This document shows positions 7,420 through 16,032 of a stretch of 64,000 nucleotides of DNA, piece after piece. Below the pieces are notes generated by a model. That model had not been told where the DNA came from. It searched no databases and worked only from the letters and a program-made list of their open reading frames with translations. The translations under genes were made by a program, and so were the position numbers. Source of the stretch: Bordetella parapertussis (lineage in GTDB: Bacteria > Pseudomonadota > Gammaproteobacteria > Burkholderiales > Burkholderiaceae_B); NCBI GenBank assembly GCA_945895265.1, contig CAMDEF010000012.1, positions 1 to 64,000 of the forward strand. Direction: 5' to 3'. How positions within the stretch are numbered: position 1 is the first letter of the stretch; every line of letters begins with the position of its first letter.

Positions 7420-8565
7420 ATGTCGACAAAAAAAATTCACATCATCATCGAAGGCGCGACTGGGCGCTTGGGCAACATGCAACACTTACGTTCATTGTTG
7501 AATATTCGCAAAGAAGGCGGGTTGTCGCTTAAAAATGGCGACAAGCTGATCCCCGAGCCAGTGCTGCTCGGTCGTAATGCCGACAAGCTAAAGGCCTTGG
7601 CTGAGCCCCACGGCATCGCCTGGTCAACCGATCGGGCCGCTTGTTTGGCCGACAAAAATAATGAAATCTATTTTGATGCGAGCGTGACCGCTGGCCGCTT
7701 TGAGCGCGCGCAAACTGCGATGCAGACAGGCAAACATATCTACCTAGAAAAACCGATCGCCGAGTCGCTAGATGAGGCTCTTGAATTGGCGCGCATGGCT
7801 GAGCGCTTGAAACTTAAGAACGGCACCGTGCAAGACAAATTGTTTTTGCCGAGCTTGCACAAGCTTCGCAAAGTCAAAGAGGCTGGTTTCTTTGGTGAGA
7901 TTATTCAAGCCAAAATCGATTTTGGTTGGTGGGTATTTGATGGTGAAATCCACCCCGCGCAACGCTCAAGCTGGAACTATCGCAAACGTGATGGTGGTGG
8001 CTTAGTGTTGGATATGTTTCCACACTGGCGCTACATCGTCGACACCTTGCTCGGCGAGGTGAAATCCGTGTCTTGCCGCACCAAAACTGCCATTGCCAAG
8101 CGTCGCGACGAACAAGGCAAACCTTATGACGTAGACGTTGAAGATGTCGTCTTAGCCACCCTTGAACTGGCGAATGGTGCTTTGGTCGAAATCAATGCCT
8201 CGTGGGCCGCACGTATTAAACGTGACGATATTCTGACTTTACAAGTTGACGGCACGCAAGGTTCAGCCTCGTGCGGTTTGTATCGCTGCTTTATTCAACC
8301 CATGGCGGCGACTCCAAAGCCAGTCTGGAGCATTGAGGTACCAACAAGCGAAGACTTTGATGCGCAATGGCTTGAGGTACCGGATGTCACACCCTATACA
8401 AATTCATATCGTGCAGGGTGGGAGTCATTTTTAAAGCACGTTCTTGACGATACCCCGTTTGCCTCGCCCTTAAAGGCGGGCGCGAAAGGGATCCAGTTAG
8501 TCGACGCTTGTTATCGCAGCAACGCCGAACGCCGCTGGATTGATTTGCCAGAGCTCGCCTTGTAA
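7420..8565 (+). CDS. Gfo/Idh/MocA-family oxidoreductase
   Basis: A 381-residue NAD(P)-dependent dehydrogenase. The N-terminal Rossmann segment has IIIEGATGRLGNMQHL, and the EKPIAES motif near residue 108 supplies the conserved lysine of the family; a C-terminal substrate domain follows, with WWVFDGE and D-M-F-P-H-W in its first half. It is separated from the C45 gene by 164 AT-rich bases, so it may have its own promoter. Members oxidise sugars, inositols or related polyols. Its place suggests a step downstream of the importer and hydrolases, but this is inference. Confidence 0.85.
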   Translation: MSTKKIHIIIEGATGRLGNMQHLRSLLNIRKEGGLSLKNGDKLIPEPVLLGRNADKLKALAEPHGIAWSTDRAACLADKNNEIYFDASVTAGRFERAQTAMQTGKHIYLEKPIAESLDEALELARMAERLKLKNGTVQDKLFLPSLHKLRKVKEAGFFGEIIQAKIDFGWWVFDGEIHPAQRSSWNYRKRDGGGLVLDMFPHWRYIVDTLLGEVKSVSCRTKTAIAKRRDEQGKPYDVDVEDVVLATLELANGALVEINASWAARIKRDDILTLQVDGTQGSASCGLYRCFIQPMAATPKPVWSIEVPTSEDFDAQWLEVPDVTPYTNSYRAGWESFLKHVLDDTPFASPLKAGAKGIQLVDACYRSNAERRWIDLPELAL

Positions 8566-8599
8566 CGCACTGTGCTTGCTCAACGATTTCACTGAACAA

Positions 8600-8720
8600 G
8601 CTCTCTGAGCAGATTTTCAAATATCTTTGAGCCTGCTCATCGAGCAGACCATAAAATATCTTCGAACGCTCAGCGAGCAGGCTATAGACTGTACTTGAAC
8701 TTGCTCACCAAGCCGACTCT
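8600..8720. repeat. tandem array of ~34-bp units, each with a GCTC-N3-GAGC palindrome
   Basis: Units start at 8600, 8635, 8668 and 8703. Each begins GCTC-N3-GAGC (TCT, ATC, AGC; the fourth is the decayed GCTCACCAAGC) followed by an AT-richer part resembling AAATATCTTNGA. The array fills the space between two convergent genes and its last unit runs into the 3' end of the dehydrogenase at 8705. It may act as a weak bidirectional terminator or be a repeat family. Confidence 0.7.
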
Positions 8721-9868
8721 AAAATTTCTAGCAGTTGGCTAGTCTCGGTCACTGGCCTTGGATTATTTTTAATACCAAAGTCGTGCATCACTTTATCGGC
8801 GATGACTGGAAAGTCTTCACGCTTCACACCAACATCGCGTATGCGGGTCGGTAAATTTAAGCTTCGCACCAATTGCTCAATCGCGTCACCTGCCTCCATC
8901 CCCTCGCAGCCCATAGCCTGCGCAATCATCTGCTGTTTTGGTGCATTGACGACTTTGTTGTAGCGCATCACTGCAGGCAGTAAAACGCAAGAGGTATACC
9001 CGTGCCCTACCCCAGAGTGCGCGCCAAAAACATGGCCGATTGCGTGGCTCGCACCCACGCGAGCACCGAACTCAAGAATACGAATCGACATCGCCATGCC
9101 GCGCTGACAATCAAGTCGTGCATCCAGATCGGCCGGGTTAGCCAACACTCGAGGCAACCCCTGAGACAACAGCGCTAAGGCTGCCTTGCCAAAAGCATCC
9201 ACACTTGGATCAACGTTTAACATCGCCATAAATTCGGCAGCGTGGTCAACCGCTTTAATGCCGCTTGAGAGAAACAAATTCATCGGCGTATCCAGCGTGA
9301 CTAACGGATCAACAATGACGGCTCTTGGCGCGGTCATCGGGTAACCGAAAATCTCTTTGACACGCGCCGTGGTGTCTGAACACCCAGCAAACCAGGTAAA
9401 TTCGGCCGCCGACAGCGTGGTAGGCACGGCAATCATTCTCAACCATTCTGCCGCATCAGCTGGCCGTACACTACCATCGGTTGCAGCAAAGACTGCCGCC
9501 TCATGTAACTGGGCAGGTGTCGACAAACCTTTTTTAAGAGCCACCAGCATGACTTTGGTCGCATCAATCACCGAGCCACCACCAATCGCAAGCAATACAT
9601 CAGCGTGTGCCGCGCGTGCCGCCTGCGCCCCCTCTAGTACGCAGGATTGCGGCACGTGAGCCGTGATGCTTGTGAACTGTCCTACGCAGCGCGAGCCGAG
9701 GGCTCGAACAATTGCTTGGTACGACGGCGTCATTGCCACAGAGCGACTCCCCAACACGAATACCCGTTGGCTACCTGTGCGATCGAGCTCTTTGATCACG
9801 GCGGTGGTCGCAGCCTCGCCAAAACTAATCCGCTCTGTGGCGTTAAAGCAGTGAATTGAAGGTGTCAT
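8705..9868 (-). CDS. iron-containing (group III) alcohol dehydrogenase family protein
   Basis: A 387-residue Fe-ADH. The NAD-binding motif AIGGGSVIDATK is at about 94-105, and the metal ligands appear as AVDHAAE plus the paired histidines of GASHAIGHVFGAHSGVGHG. Maleylacetate reductases, 4-hydroxybutyrate and lactaldehyde-type dehydrogenases share this architecture, and I cannot choose between them. It is convergent with the Gfo/Idh gene and divergent from the large alpha-2-macroglobulin gene, with 257 bases on that side, so it has its own promoter. Confidence 0.85.
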   Translation of the reverse strand: MTPSIHCFNATERISFGEAATTAVIKELDRTGSQRVFVLGSRSVAMTPSYQAIVRALGSRCVGQFTSITAHVPQSCVLEGAQAARAAHADVLLAIGGGSVIDATKVMLVALKKGLSTPAQLHEAAVFAATDGSVRPADAAEWLRMIAVPTTLSAAEFTWFAGCSDTTARVKEIFGYPMTAPRAVIVDPLVTLDTPMNLFLSSGIKAVDHAAEFMAMLNVDPSVDAFGKAALALLSQGLPRVLANPADLDARLDCQRGMAMSIRILEFGARVGASHAIGHVFGAHSGVGHGYTSCVLLPAVMRYNKVVNAPKQQMIAQAMGCEGMEAGDAIEQLVRSLNLPTRIRDVGVKREDFPVIADKVMHDFGIKNNPRPVTETSQLLEILESAW

Positions 9869-10125
9869 ATAGTCGGTCTCCGAGAGGCGTCTAATTAGCG
9901 CCCTGTTTTAGCAAGCTGATCGGTGAGATCAGTGACAGCATCATACTTTAGCACCATTTTTGCTGACCTTGCTCAAATGCCTGCGCGAGCTCACCTCGCC
10001 CTGGGCTGATGCCTAGAGCAGCCTGAGAGGCTGGATGCAGATTCCTATTGCACTCAGATAGGTTTATGCTACAGCGACTGCCCCTTACGCAGCTAACAAA
10101 ACGATACACCAAAAGACGCCATACG

Positions 10126-13100
10126 ATGAACACGTTTAAATTTCTTTCTTTGGTCATATTTTTTTGCTACGCAAGCGTGTCCCAAGCGGCAACCATTACG
10201 CGTTTCACGCCGCAAGGCCCGAGCACTGGTGTGCGACAAATCGTCGTTGACTTTGATCGTGCGGCCATAGCCTTTGGCGAAGCGAAATTGCCGGCCCCTG
10301 TTGAAGTGAAGTGTTCTTTAGATCGCGCGACTGAGGGCTCAGGTCGTTGGCTTAACGAGCGCAGTTGGGCGTATGACTTTGTGAACGAGGTGCCAGCAGG
10401 CGTCGTATGCCAAGCAGAACTCAAGGCACAAGATCCGGGTTTTTTGGGCGGTTCGATTCAAGGTGATGCCCAGTACAGCTTTCACACGGGCGGGCCGATC
10501 ATTGAACGTGCACAGCCTGGGCGTTATGGATCGATTGCTGAGGATCAAATCTTTGTGCTGCAACTTTCTGGCCCCGCCACTCTTGCCAGTATTCGCGCAC
10601 ATGTTTGGTGTGCCGTCGAGGGTCTAGGTGAGCGCGTACCTGTTCGCTTAATCTCTGGGGCGGATCGCGACGCCATCATTGAAGCAAGCTATCTTCAAAA
10701 TGAAGCCAAAAAAGACCCCTTAAGTGTTGTCACACTGGCCTGTAATCGACGCTTGTCGGCCTCGACAAAAATTCAACTGGTCTACGGACGAGGGATTGTT
10801 AGCGCGATCACGTCGGCGACAGAGATCAAAACGACAACTGAACAACGCTTAGACTTCACCGTTCGTGAGCCTTTTCGCGCAAACTTTACTTGTGAGCGCG
10901 AAAGCGCACGCAGCGGCTGTATTCCGATTTTGCCGCTGACACTCAATTTCAATGCGCCTGTTTCAGCCTCGTTACTCAAGAGCATTCGCTTAACGTCTGG
11001 CACGATGACCTACCCAGCGATGCTGACTGATGACTCAGGCGCAAGTATGGATGACGTGCAATCGCCGGATTACGCCACAGCTGTGCAATTTTCTGGGGCA
11101 ATACCCGAAAATACCGAATTCATGATCGAACTGCCTCAGGCTCTAAAAGACGATTCAAATCGCCCCTTGAGCAATGCGACATCGTTTCCGTTCAAGGTCA
11201 CTACTGGCGCGATGCCAGCATTAGCTAAGTTTTCAGCTTCGCCATTCGGTGTGATCGAACGCTTGGCAGACCAACAAGGCGTTGGTATCTTGCCGCTCAC
11301 AGTGCGTAACGTTGAGGCGAATCTCAATATTAAAGAGCTACCAGTGACGCAAAAGCGCGGCAAGGTCACCGATCTGCGCCTGAACTCAGATGCCGACATC
11401 ATCGCCTGGTATCGTAAGACGTTAATGTACAACTCAGGTTGGATCGATCGCAAGCAGGCACAACGGGACGCCAAGTCGCCTCTACCACCCGTCATTTCTA
11501 AGGATACAGCGGGTGTCGTTGAAACGCGCAGTATTTCTTTACTCGCGCAAAGCGAGTCGACGACTCAGTTAGAGCTACCCGCTCGTGCCGCGGCCGATAA
11601 ACATCCCTTCGAAGTGATTGGAGTACCACTGACGCCAGGCTTTCATGTTGTAGAAATCGCGTCGCAGCAACTCGGCCAGCGCTTGCTTGATGAGCAGTAT
11701 GGTGAGGGACGCACGATGTATGTGCGAACTTTAGCGTTAGTCACCAATCTGGGCGTGCACTTCAAGCTTGGCCGAGAAAACTCAGTCGCCTGGGTTACGA
11801 CCTTAGATCAAGGTAAGCCCGTCGAAGGGGCAAACGTACAAATTTCTGATTGCCATGGTCGCGCGCTCGCACAGGCCGTCACCGACGCAACAGGCGTTGC
11901 AAACTTCAAAGGGCTTTCACCGCAAGCGCCGTTATGCCGTACCGACTATGAGTACATGCAAGCGTATTTTGTCAGCGCTCGCGCACCACAGCCTAGGTCT
12001 TTGACGCGCAACGCACCAGTCGTCGAAGATATCGCCTTCACTTGGACCAACTGGGACAAAGGTATTGAGCCGTGGCGCTTTCAGGCGCCAACGAGTCAAG
12101 CCGCAACACCAGATCACCGTGTCCACACCATCTTTGATCGAACGCTTGTACGCGCCGGTGACACGGTATCGATGAAACATATCCTACGCAGCGAAACCAG
12201 TCGCGGCTTTGACCGTGTTGCGAACCCGCCCTCGTCTTACTCGATCACGCATGTGGGAAGCAATCAACAGTACAAAGGCGAGGTGATATGGTCGACAAGC
12301 GCCACGGGCGGTCAATCTGCGCAAAACACCTTTCAATTACCTCGGAACGCCAAGTTAGGACTCTATCGGGTCGCAATGATCGATAAACACGAACTGCGAG
12401 ATTCAGGTGAGTTTAGAGTCGAAGAGTTTAGATTGCCCATCTTCAGCGGACAGATCAAACCTGACACTAGCACACCACTCGTACGTCCACAAATATTGCC
12501 GATCGATGTGAAGGTCGCTTATGTGTCGGGTGGTGCGGCCTCGAAGCTTCCGGTGCAAGTCTCTGCGCTCGTGCGCGAGAAAACGCTCGCTTTTTCAAAC
12601 TATGCGGATTTTGTTTTTAAGGCTCCGAAAGGATTACAGCCTGGCACAAGCGTAAACGCAGCGGCTTCAGAGGCACAACAAAGCCAGCGTCTCATTGCCA
12701 ACAAAATTCCACTCACACTTGATCAGCTAGGAAACGGTAAGTTGACGATCGGATCGATCCCGACCAGCCAAGAGGTCAAAGAGCTGCTACTCGAGGCAAC
12801 TTACGCAGACCCAAGCGGCGAGGTGCAAACCCTACAGCATATCCAAACTCTGTGGCCAGCCCAAATTATCGCTGGCATCAAGACCGAGAACTGGGTCTCG
12901 GTGGGTCAGTCGCTCAAGCTTCAGGCCTTAGCGCTAGATTTAGCAGGTCAGGCTCAACCTAAAATTGCGCTTGAAGTCACTGCGATTTCTCGTAAAGTTG
13001 AATCATCGCGCAAGCGCATGGTTGGCGGCTTTTACAGCTATGACAACAAAACTATCACCAAAGAGCTAGGTACAGTATGTCGTGGCACCAGTGATTCACG

Positions 13101-16032
13101 AGGCTTGCTGACATGCGATGCCAAACTTGAGCAGCCCGGTGAAGTCGAATTAATTGTGACAGCAAAAGATGCTGCAGGTAATCAAATTCAAGCCGCCACC
13201 TCGGTGTATGTGACACGTCAAGGTGAGATCTGGTTTGGCGCTGACGATCACGACAGAATGGATGTGCTGCCTGAGAAAAAAACGTATCAACCAGGCGAGA
13301 TTGCTAAATTTCAGGTGCGTATGCCCTTTCGCCAAGCGACCGCCTTGGTGGCGATTGAACGAGAAGGCATCTTAGAAACGCGCGTGGTCGAACTCAAGGG
13401 CGATGACCCCACCATTGCAATCGAAGTCAAAGCTGGCTGGAGCCCCAACGTATACGTCAGCGTGCTCGCCTTGCGAGGCCGCTTACGCGTCGTGCCTTGG
13501 TATAGCTTTTTCACCTGGGGCTATCGCACACCCACGAAGTGGTGGGCAGACTACTCAAATCCCGATAACGACGACTTTGTTGCGCCGACCTCGATGGTTG
13601 ATCTCAGCAAGCCCACGTATCGGTTTGGCATGGGTTCGATTCAGGTGGGCGATGCCGCGCATCGTTTAAACGTCAAGGTGCAAACTGATCGCACGAGCTA
13701 TACCGTGCGCGACAAAGCTCAAGTCACCGTGACGGTGACCTTACCCAATCAACAGCCAGCTGCACACGCTGAAATTGCCCTTGCTGCGGTCGATCGGGCT
13801 TTGCTTGAGTTGATGCCCAATACAAGCTGGAATTTACTCGAGGGGATGCTTGTACCTCGCGCTTGGGGTGTTGCCACCTCAACGGCGCAAATGGAAATTA
13901 TTGGACGCCGTCATTATGGACGCAAAGCGGTGCCGGCTGGCGGCGGTGGTGGGCGCAATCCGACCCGCGAGCTCTTGGATACTTTGTTGCTATGGAATCC
14001 AAAAATTGTGCTGGATGAAAAAGGACAAGCGCAAATAACCGTGCCCTTGAATGATGCGCTTACAAGCTTTGAGATTGTGGCGATCGCTGATGCCTCGACA
14101 GGATTATTTGGCACTGGTAAAACGACCATTCAAAGCGCCCAAGATTTACAAATCATCAGCGGCTTTCCACCCTTGGTTCGAGAAGGCGATCAGTATGAAG
14201 CCCAAGTGACCTTGCGCAACACCACCGACAAACCGATGAAGTTAGTGGTTGAGGCCAACCATCAAAGACTCAGCCTACCGTCTCAATCGCTAGAGCTTGA
14301 GCCGCGTGCAGCCGGCCAAGTCAGCTGGTCAGTGGTGGTTGATCAGCAAACCACGCAACCAATGTTGGACAGCTTCACCTGGCAGCTTCGCGCGAGAGAT
14401 TCGCTCAGTCAGGTACAAGATAACTTGAGTATGAAGCAGCGCGTGACGGCTGCAGTACCCGTGACCGTTCAACAGGCGACACTGCTACAACTCGAGGGAC
14501 CACACTCGCTTGAGATCAAAGCGCCAAGCGCTGCACTCGCACAGCGTGGCGGCATCAAACTATCGTTCAGTCGCAGTTTGGCGCAAGGGTTGCCCAGTGT
14601 GCAGGCATGGCTGGCGAGTTACCCGTTTTCGTGTCTTGAACAGAGTGCCAGCAAAGCGCTGGGCATGCGCGACCATGGCCTTTGGTCAGATCTACTGACG
14701 CAATTGCCGGGCTATCTTGATAGCGATGGTCTAGCGACATACTTTCCGACCCGAGCTGGCGATCGTAACCGCGGTAGCGATACCTTAACGGCTTATTTAT
14801 TAAGTGCTGCACACGAGACCAGCACCCTCGACTCCAACTTTGCGATGTCACCGAGCTTGACTGCACCCATGCTCGAAGGCCTGAGCGATTTTGTTCAAGG
14901 CAAAATCGAGCGTCAATCCTGGAGCAGCCTAGCCGACCTAGAGGTACGCAAGCTTGCCGCGCTTGAAGCACTTTCGCGTTACGGTCAAGCCAAACCTCAA
15001 ATGCTTAACTCGATCGAGATTTCACCAAGAAAATGGCCAACGCACGCAGTGATTGACTGGCTCAACATTCTCAAGCGCATGCCAAATCTTAAGGGGCTTG
15101 AACAGTACCGCACACAAGCTAATCAAGTTTTGCGCAGTCGCTTGACCTTTCAAGGCTCGCGCGTAAGCTTTAGCACTGAGCGCGCTGATGCCTGGTGGTG
15201 GCTGATGCAAAATGGTGACGTGAATGCTGCACGTCTAACGCTCTTGACCTTAACGGATCCGGCCTGGAAAGCCGACTCGGGGCGCCTGGTCACAGGGCTC
15301 ATCGCGCGGCAACAGAAAGGAGCTTGGTCTACCACCACGGCAAACCTGTGGGGTAGTTTGGCGCTCGAGCAATTTGCCAAAGTCTACGAGTCGACAGCGG
15401 TCACAGGCCCATTCAGCGCCAAGCTTGGCAATGCACAGGGTACGGTTGACTTATCAAAAGAAAGCTCTCGCAGCATGCTGCTCGCCTGGCCACTCGGTGA
15501 AAAGACCGAGACACTGAAAATTACCCCTCAGGGCACGGGGCGACCTTGGGTCGGCATCCAATCGTTAGCGGCGATACCGCTCACGGCACCCCAGTTTGCT
15601 GGCTTCCAAATCAAACGCTCGGTCAGCCCGGTTGAACAAGCAGACAAAACTCTCCCGCCTGGGACCTTTAGCCGTGGCGATATCTTGCGGATCACCCTTG
15701 AGTTCAACGCTTCAAGTGCGATGACCTGGGTCGCCTTAACGGATACTATTCCGGCGGGTGCAACGATTCTGGGTAGCGGCCTAGGGCGTGACTCGCAAAT
15801 GGCGACAACGGGTGAACAAGCGCAGGCTAAGGCGTGGCTTGCCTACCAAGAGCGCGGTCTCGAAGCGCTCAAAGCGTATTACGAATATGTACCTGAAGGT
15901 GTTTCAAAGCTTCAATACACCATTCGTTTAAATAACGCCGGCACCTTCTCGTTACCCGCCTCACGCGTTGAAGCGATGTACGCCCCTGAAATGTTTGGTG
16001 AAACGCCAAACGCGCCGGTCGTTGTACGATGA
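10126..16032 (+). CDS. bacterial alpha-2-macroglobulin (thioester type)
   Basis: A 1968-residue periplasmic protease trap. ATG 10126 gives a clear Sec signal (MNTFKFLSLVIFFCYASVSQ then A-A-T), so I prefer it to the longer frame. Repeated macroglobulin-like beta domains fill the first two thirds. The thioester motif C-L-E-Q is intact with Cys1503, in the expected alpha-helical thioester domain, and is followed by the receptor-like C-terminus. There is no lipobox cysteine, unlike the E. coli YfhM lipoprotein of about 1650 residues, so this one is probably soluble and longer. It overlaps pbpC by four bases, the classic pairing in which the trap guards a cell whose PBP1C repairs the wall. Confidence 0.92.
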   Translation: MNTFKFLSLVIFFCYASVSQAATITRFTPQGPSTGVRQIVVDFDRAAIAFGEAKLPAPVEVKCSLDRATEGSGRWLNERSWAYDFVNEVPAGVVCQAELKAQDPGFLGGSIQGDAQYSFHTGGPIIERAQPGRYGSIAEDQIFVLQLSGPATLASIRAHVWCAVEGLGERVPVRLISGADRDAIIEASYLQNEAKKDPLSVVTLACNRRLSASTKIQLVYGRGIVSAITSATEIKTTTEQRLDFTVREPFRANFTCERESARSGCIPILPLTLNFNAPVSASLLKSIRLTSGTMTYPAMLTDDSGASMDDVQSPDYATAVQFSGAIPENTEFMIELPQALKDDSNRPLSNATSFPFKVTTGAMPALAKFSASPFGVIERLADQQGVGILPLTVRNVEANLNIKELPVTQKRGKVTDLRLNSDADIIAWYRKTLMYNSGWIDRKQAQRDAKSPLPPVISKDTAGVVETRSISLLAQSESTTQLELPARAAADKHPFEVIGVPLTPGFHVVEIASQQLGQRLLDEQYGEGRTMYVRTLALVTNLGVHFKLGRENSVAWVTTLDQGKPVEGANVQISDCHGRALAQAVTDATGVANFKGLSPQAPLCRTDYEYMQAYFVSARAPQPRSLTRNAPVVEDIAFTWTNWDKGIEPWRFQAPTSQAATPDHRVHTIFDRTLVRAGDTVSMKHILRSETSRGFDRVANPPSSYSITHVGSNQQYKGEVIWSTSATGGQSAQNTFQLPRNAKLGLYRVAMIDKHELRDSGEFRVEEFRLPIFSGQIKPDTSTPLVRPQILPIDVKVAYVSGGAASKLPVQVSALVREKTLAFSNYADFVFKAPKGLQPGTSVNAAASEAQQSQRLIANKIPLTLDQLGNGKLTIGSIPTSQEVKELLLEATYADPSGEVQTLQHIQTLWPAQIIAGIKTENWVSVGQSLKLQALALDLAGQAQPKIALEVTAISRKVESSRKRMVGGFYSYDNKTITKELGTVCRGTSDSRGLLTCDAKLEQPGEVELIVTAKDAAGNQIQAATSVYVTRQGEIWFGADDHDRMDVLPEKKTYQPGEIAKFQVRMPFRQATALVAIEREGILETRVVELKGDDPTIAIEVKAGWSPNVYVSVLALRGRLRVVPWYSFFTWGYRTPTKWWADYSNPDNDDFVAPTSMVDLSKPTYRFGMGSIQVGDAAHRLNVKVQTDRTSYTVRDKAQVTVTVTLPNQQPAAHAEIALAAVDRALLELMPNTSWNLLEGMLVPRAWGVATSTAQMEIIGRRHYGRKAVPAGGGGGRNPTRELLDTLLLWNPKIVLDEKGQAQITVPLNDALTSFEIVAIADASTGLFGTGKTTIQSAQDLQIISGFPPLVREGDQYEAQVTLRNTTDKPMKLVVEANHQRLSLPSQSLELEPRAAGQVSWSVVVDQQTTQPMLDSFTWQLRARDSLSQVQDNLSMKQRVTAAVPVTVQQATLLQLEGPHSLEIKAPSAALAQRGGIKLSFSRSLAQGLPSVQAWLASYPFSCLEQSASKALGMRDHGLWSDLLTQLPGYLDSDGLATYFPTRAGDRNRGSDTLTAYLLSAAHETSTLDSNFAMSPSLTAPMLEGLSDFVQGKIERQSWSSLADLEVRKLAALEALSRYGQAKPQMLNSIEISPRKWPTHAVIDWLNILKRMPNLKGLEQYRTQANQVLRSRLTFQGSRVSFSTERADAWWWLMQNGDVNAARLTLLTLTDPAWKADSGRLVTGLIARQQKGAWSTTTANLWGSLALEQFAKVYESTAVTGPFSAKLGNAQGTVDLSKESSRSMLLAWPLGEKTETLKITPQGTGRPWVGIQSLAAIPLTAPQFAGFQIKRSVSPVEQADKTLPPGTFSRGDILRITLEFNASSAMTWVALTDTIPAGATILGSGLGRDSQMATTGEQAQAKAWLAYQERGLEALKAYYEYVPEGVSKLQYTIRLNNAGTFSLPASRVEAMYAPEMFGETPNAPVVVR

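Noticed and set aside
9916..9932. CTGATC-N5-GATCAG palindrome upstream of the alpha-2-macroglobulin gene
   Set aside because: A 6-bp arm is common by chance and no second copy or promoter element supports an operator.
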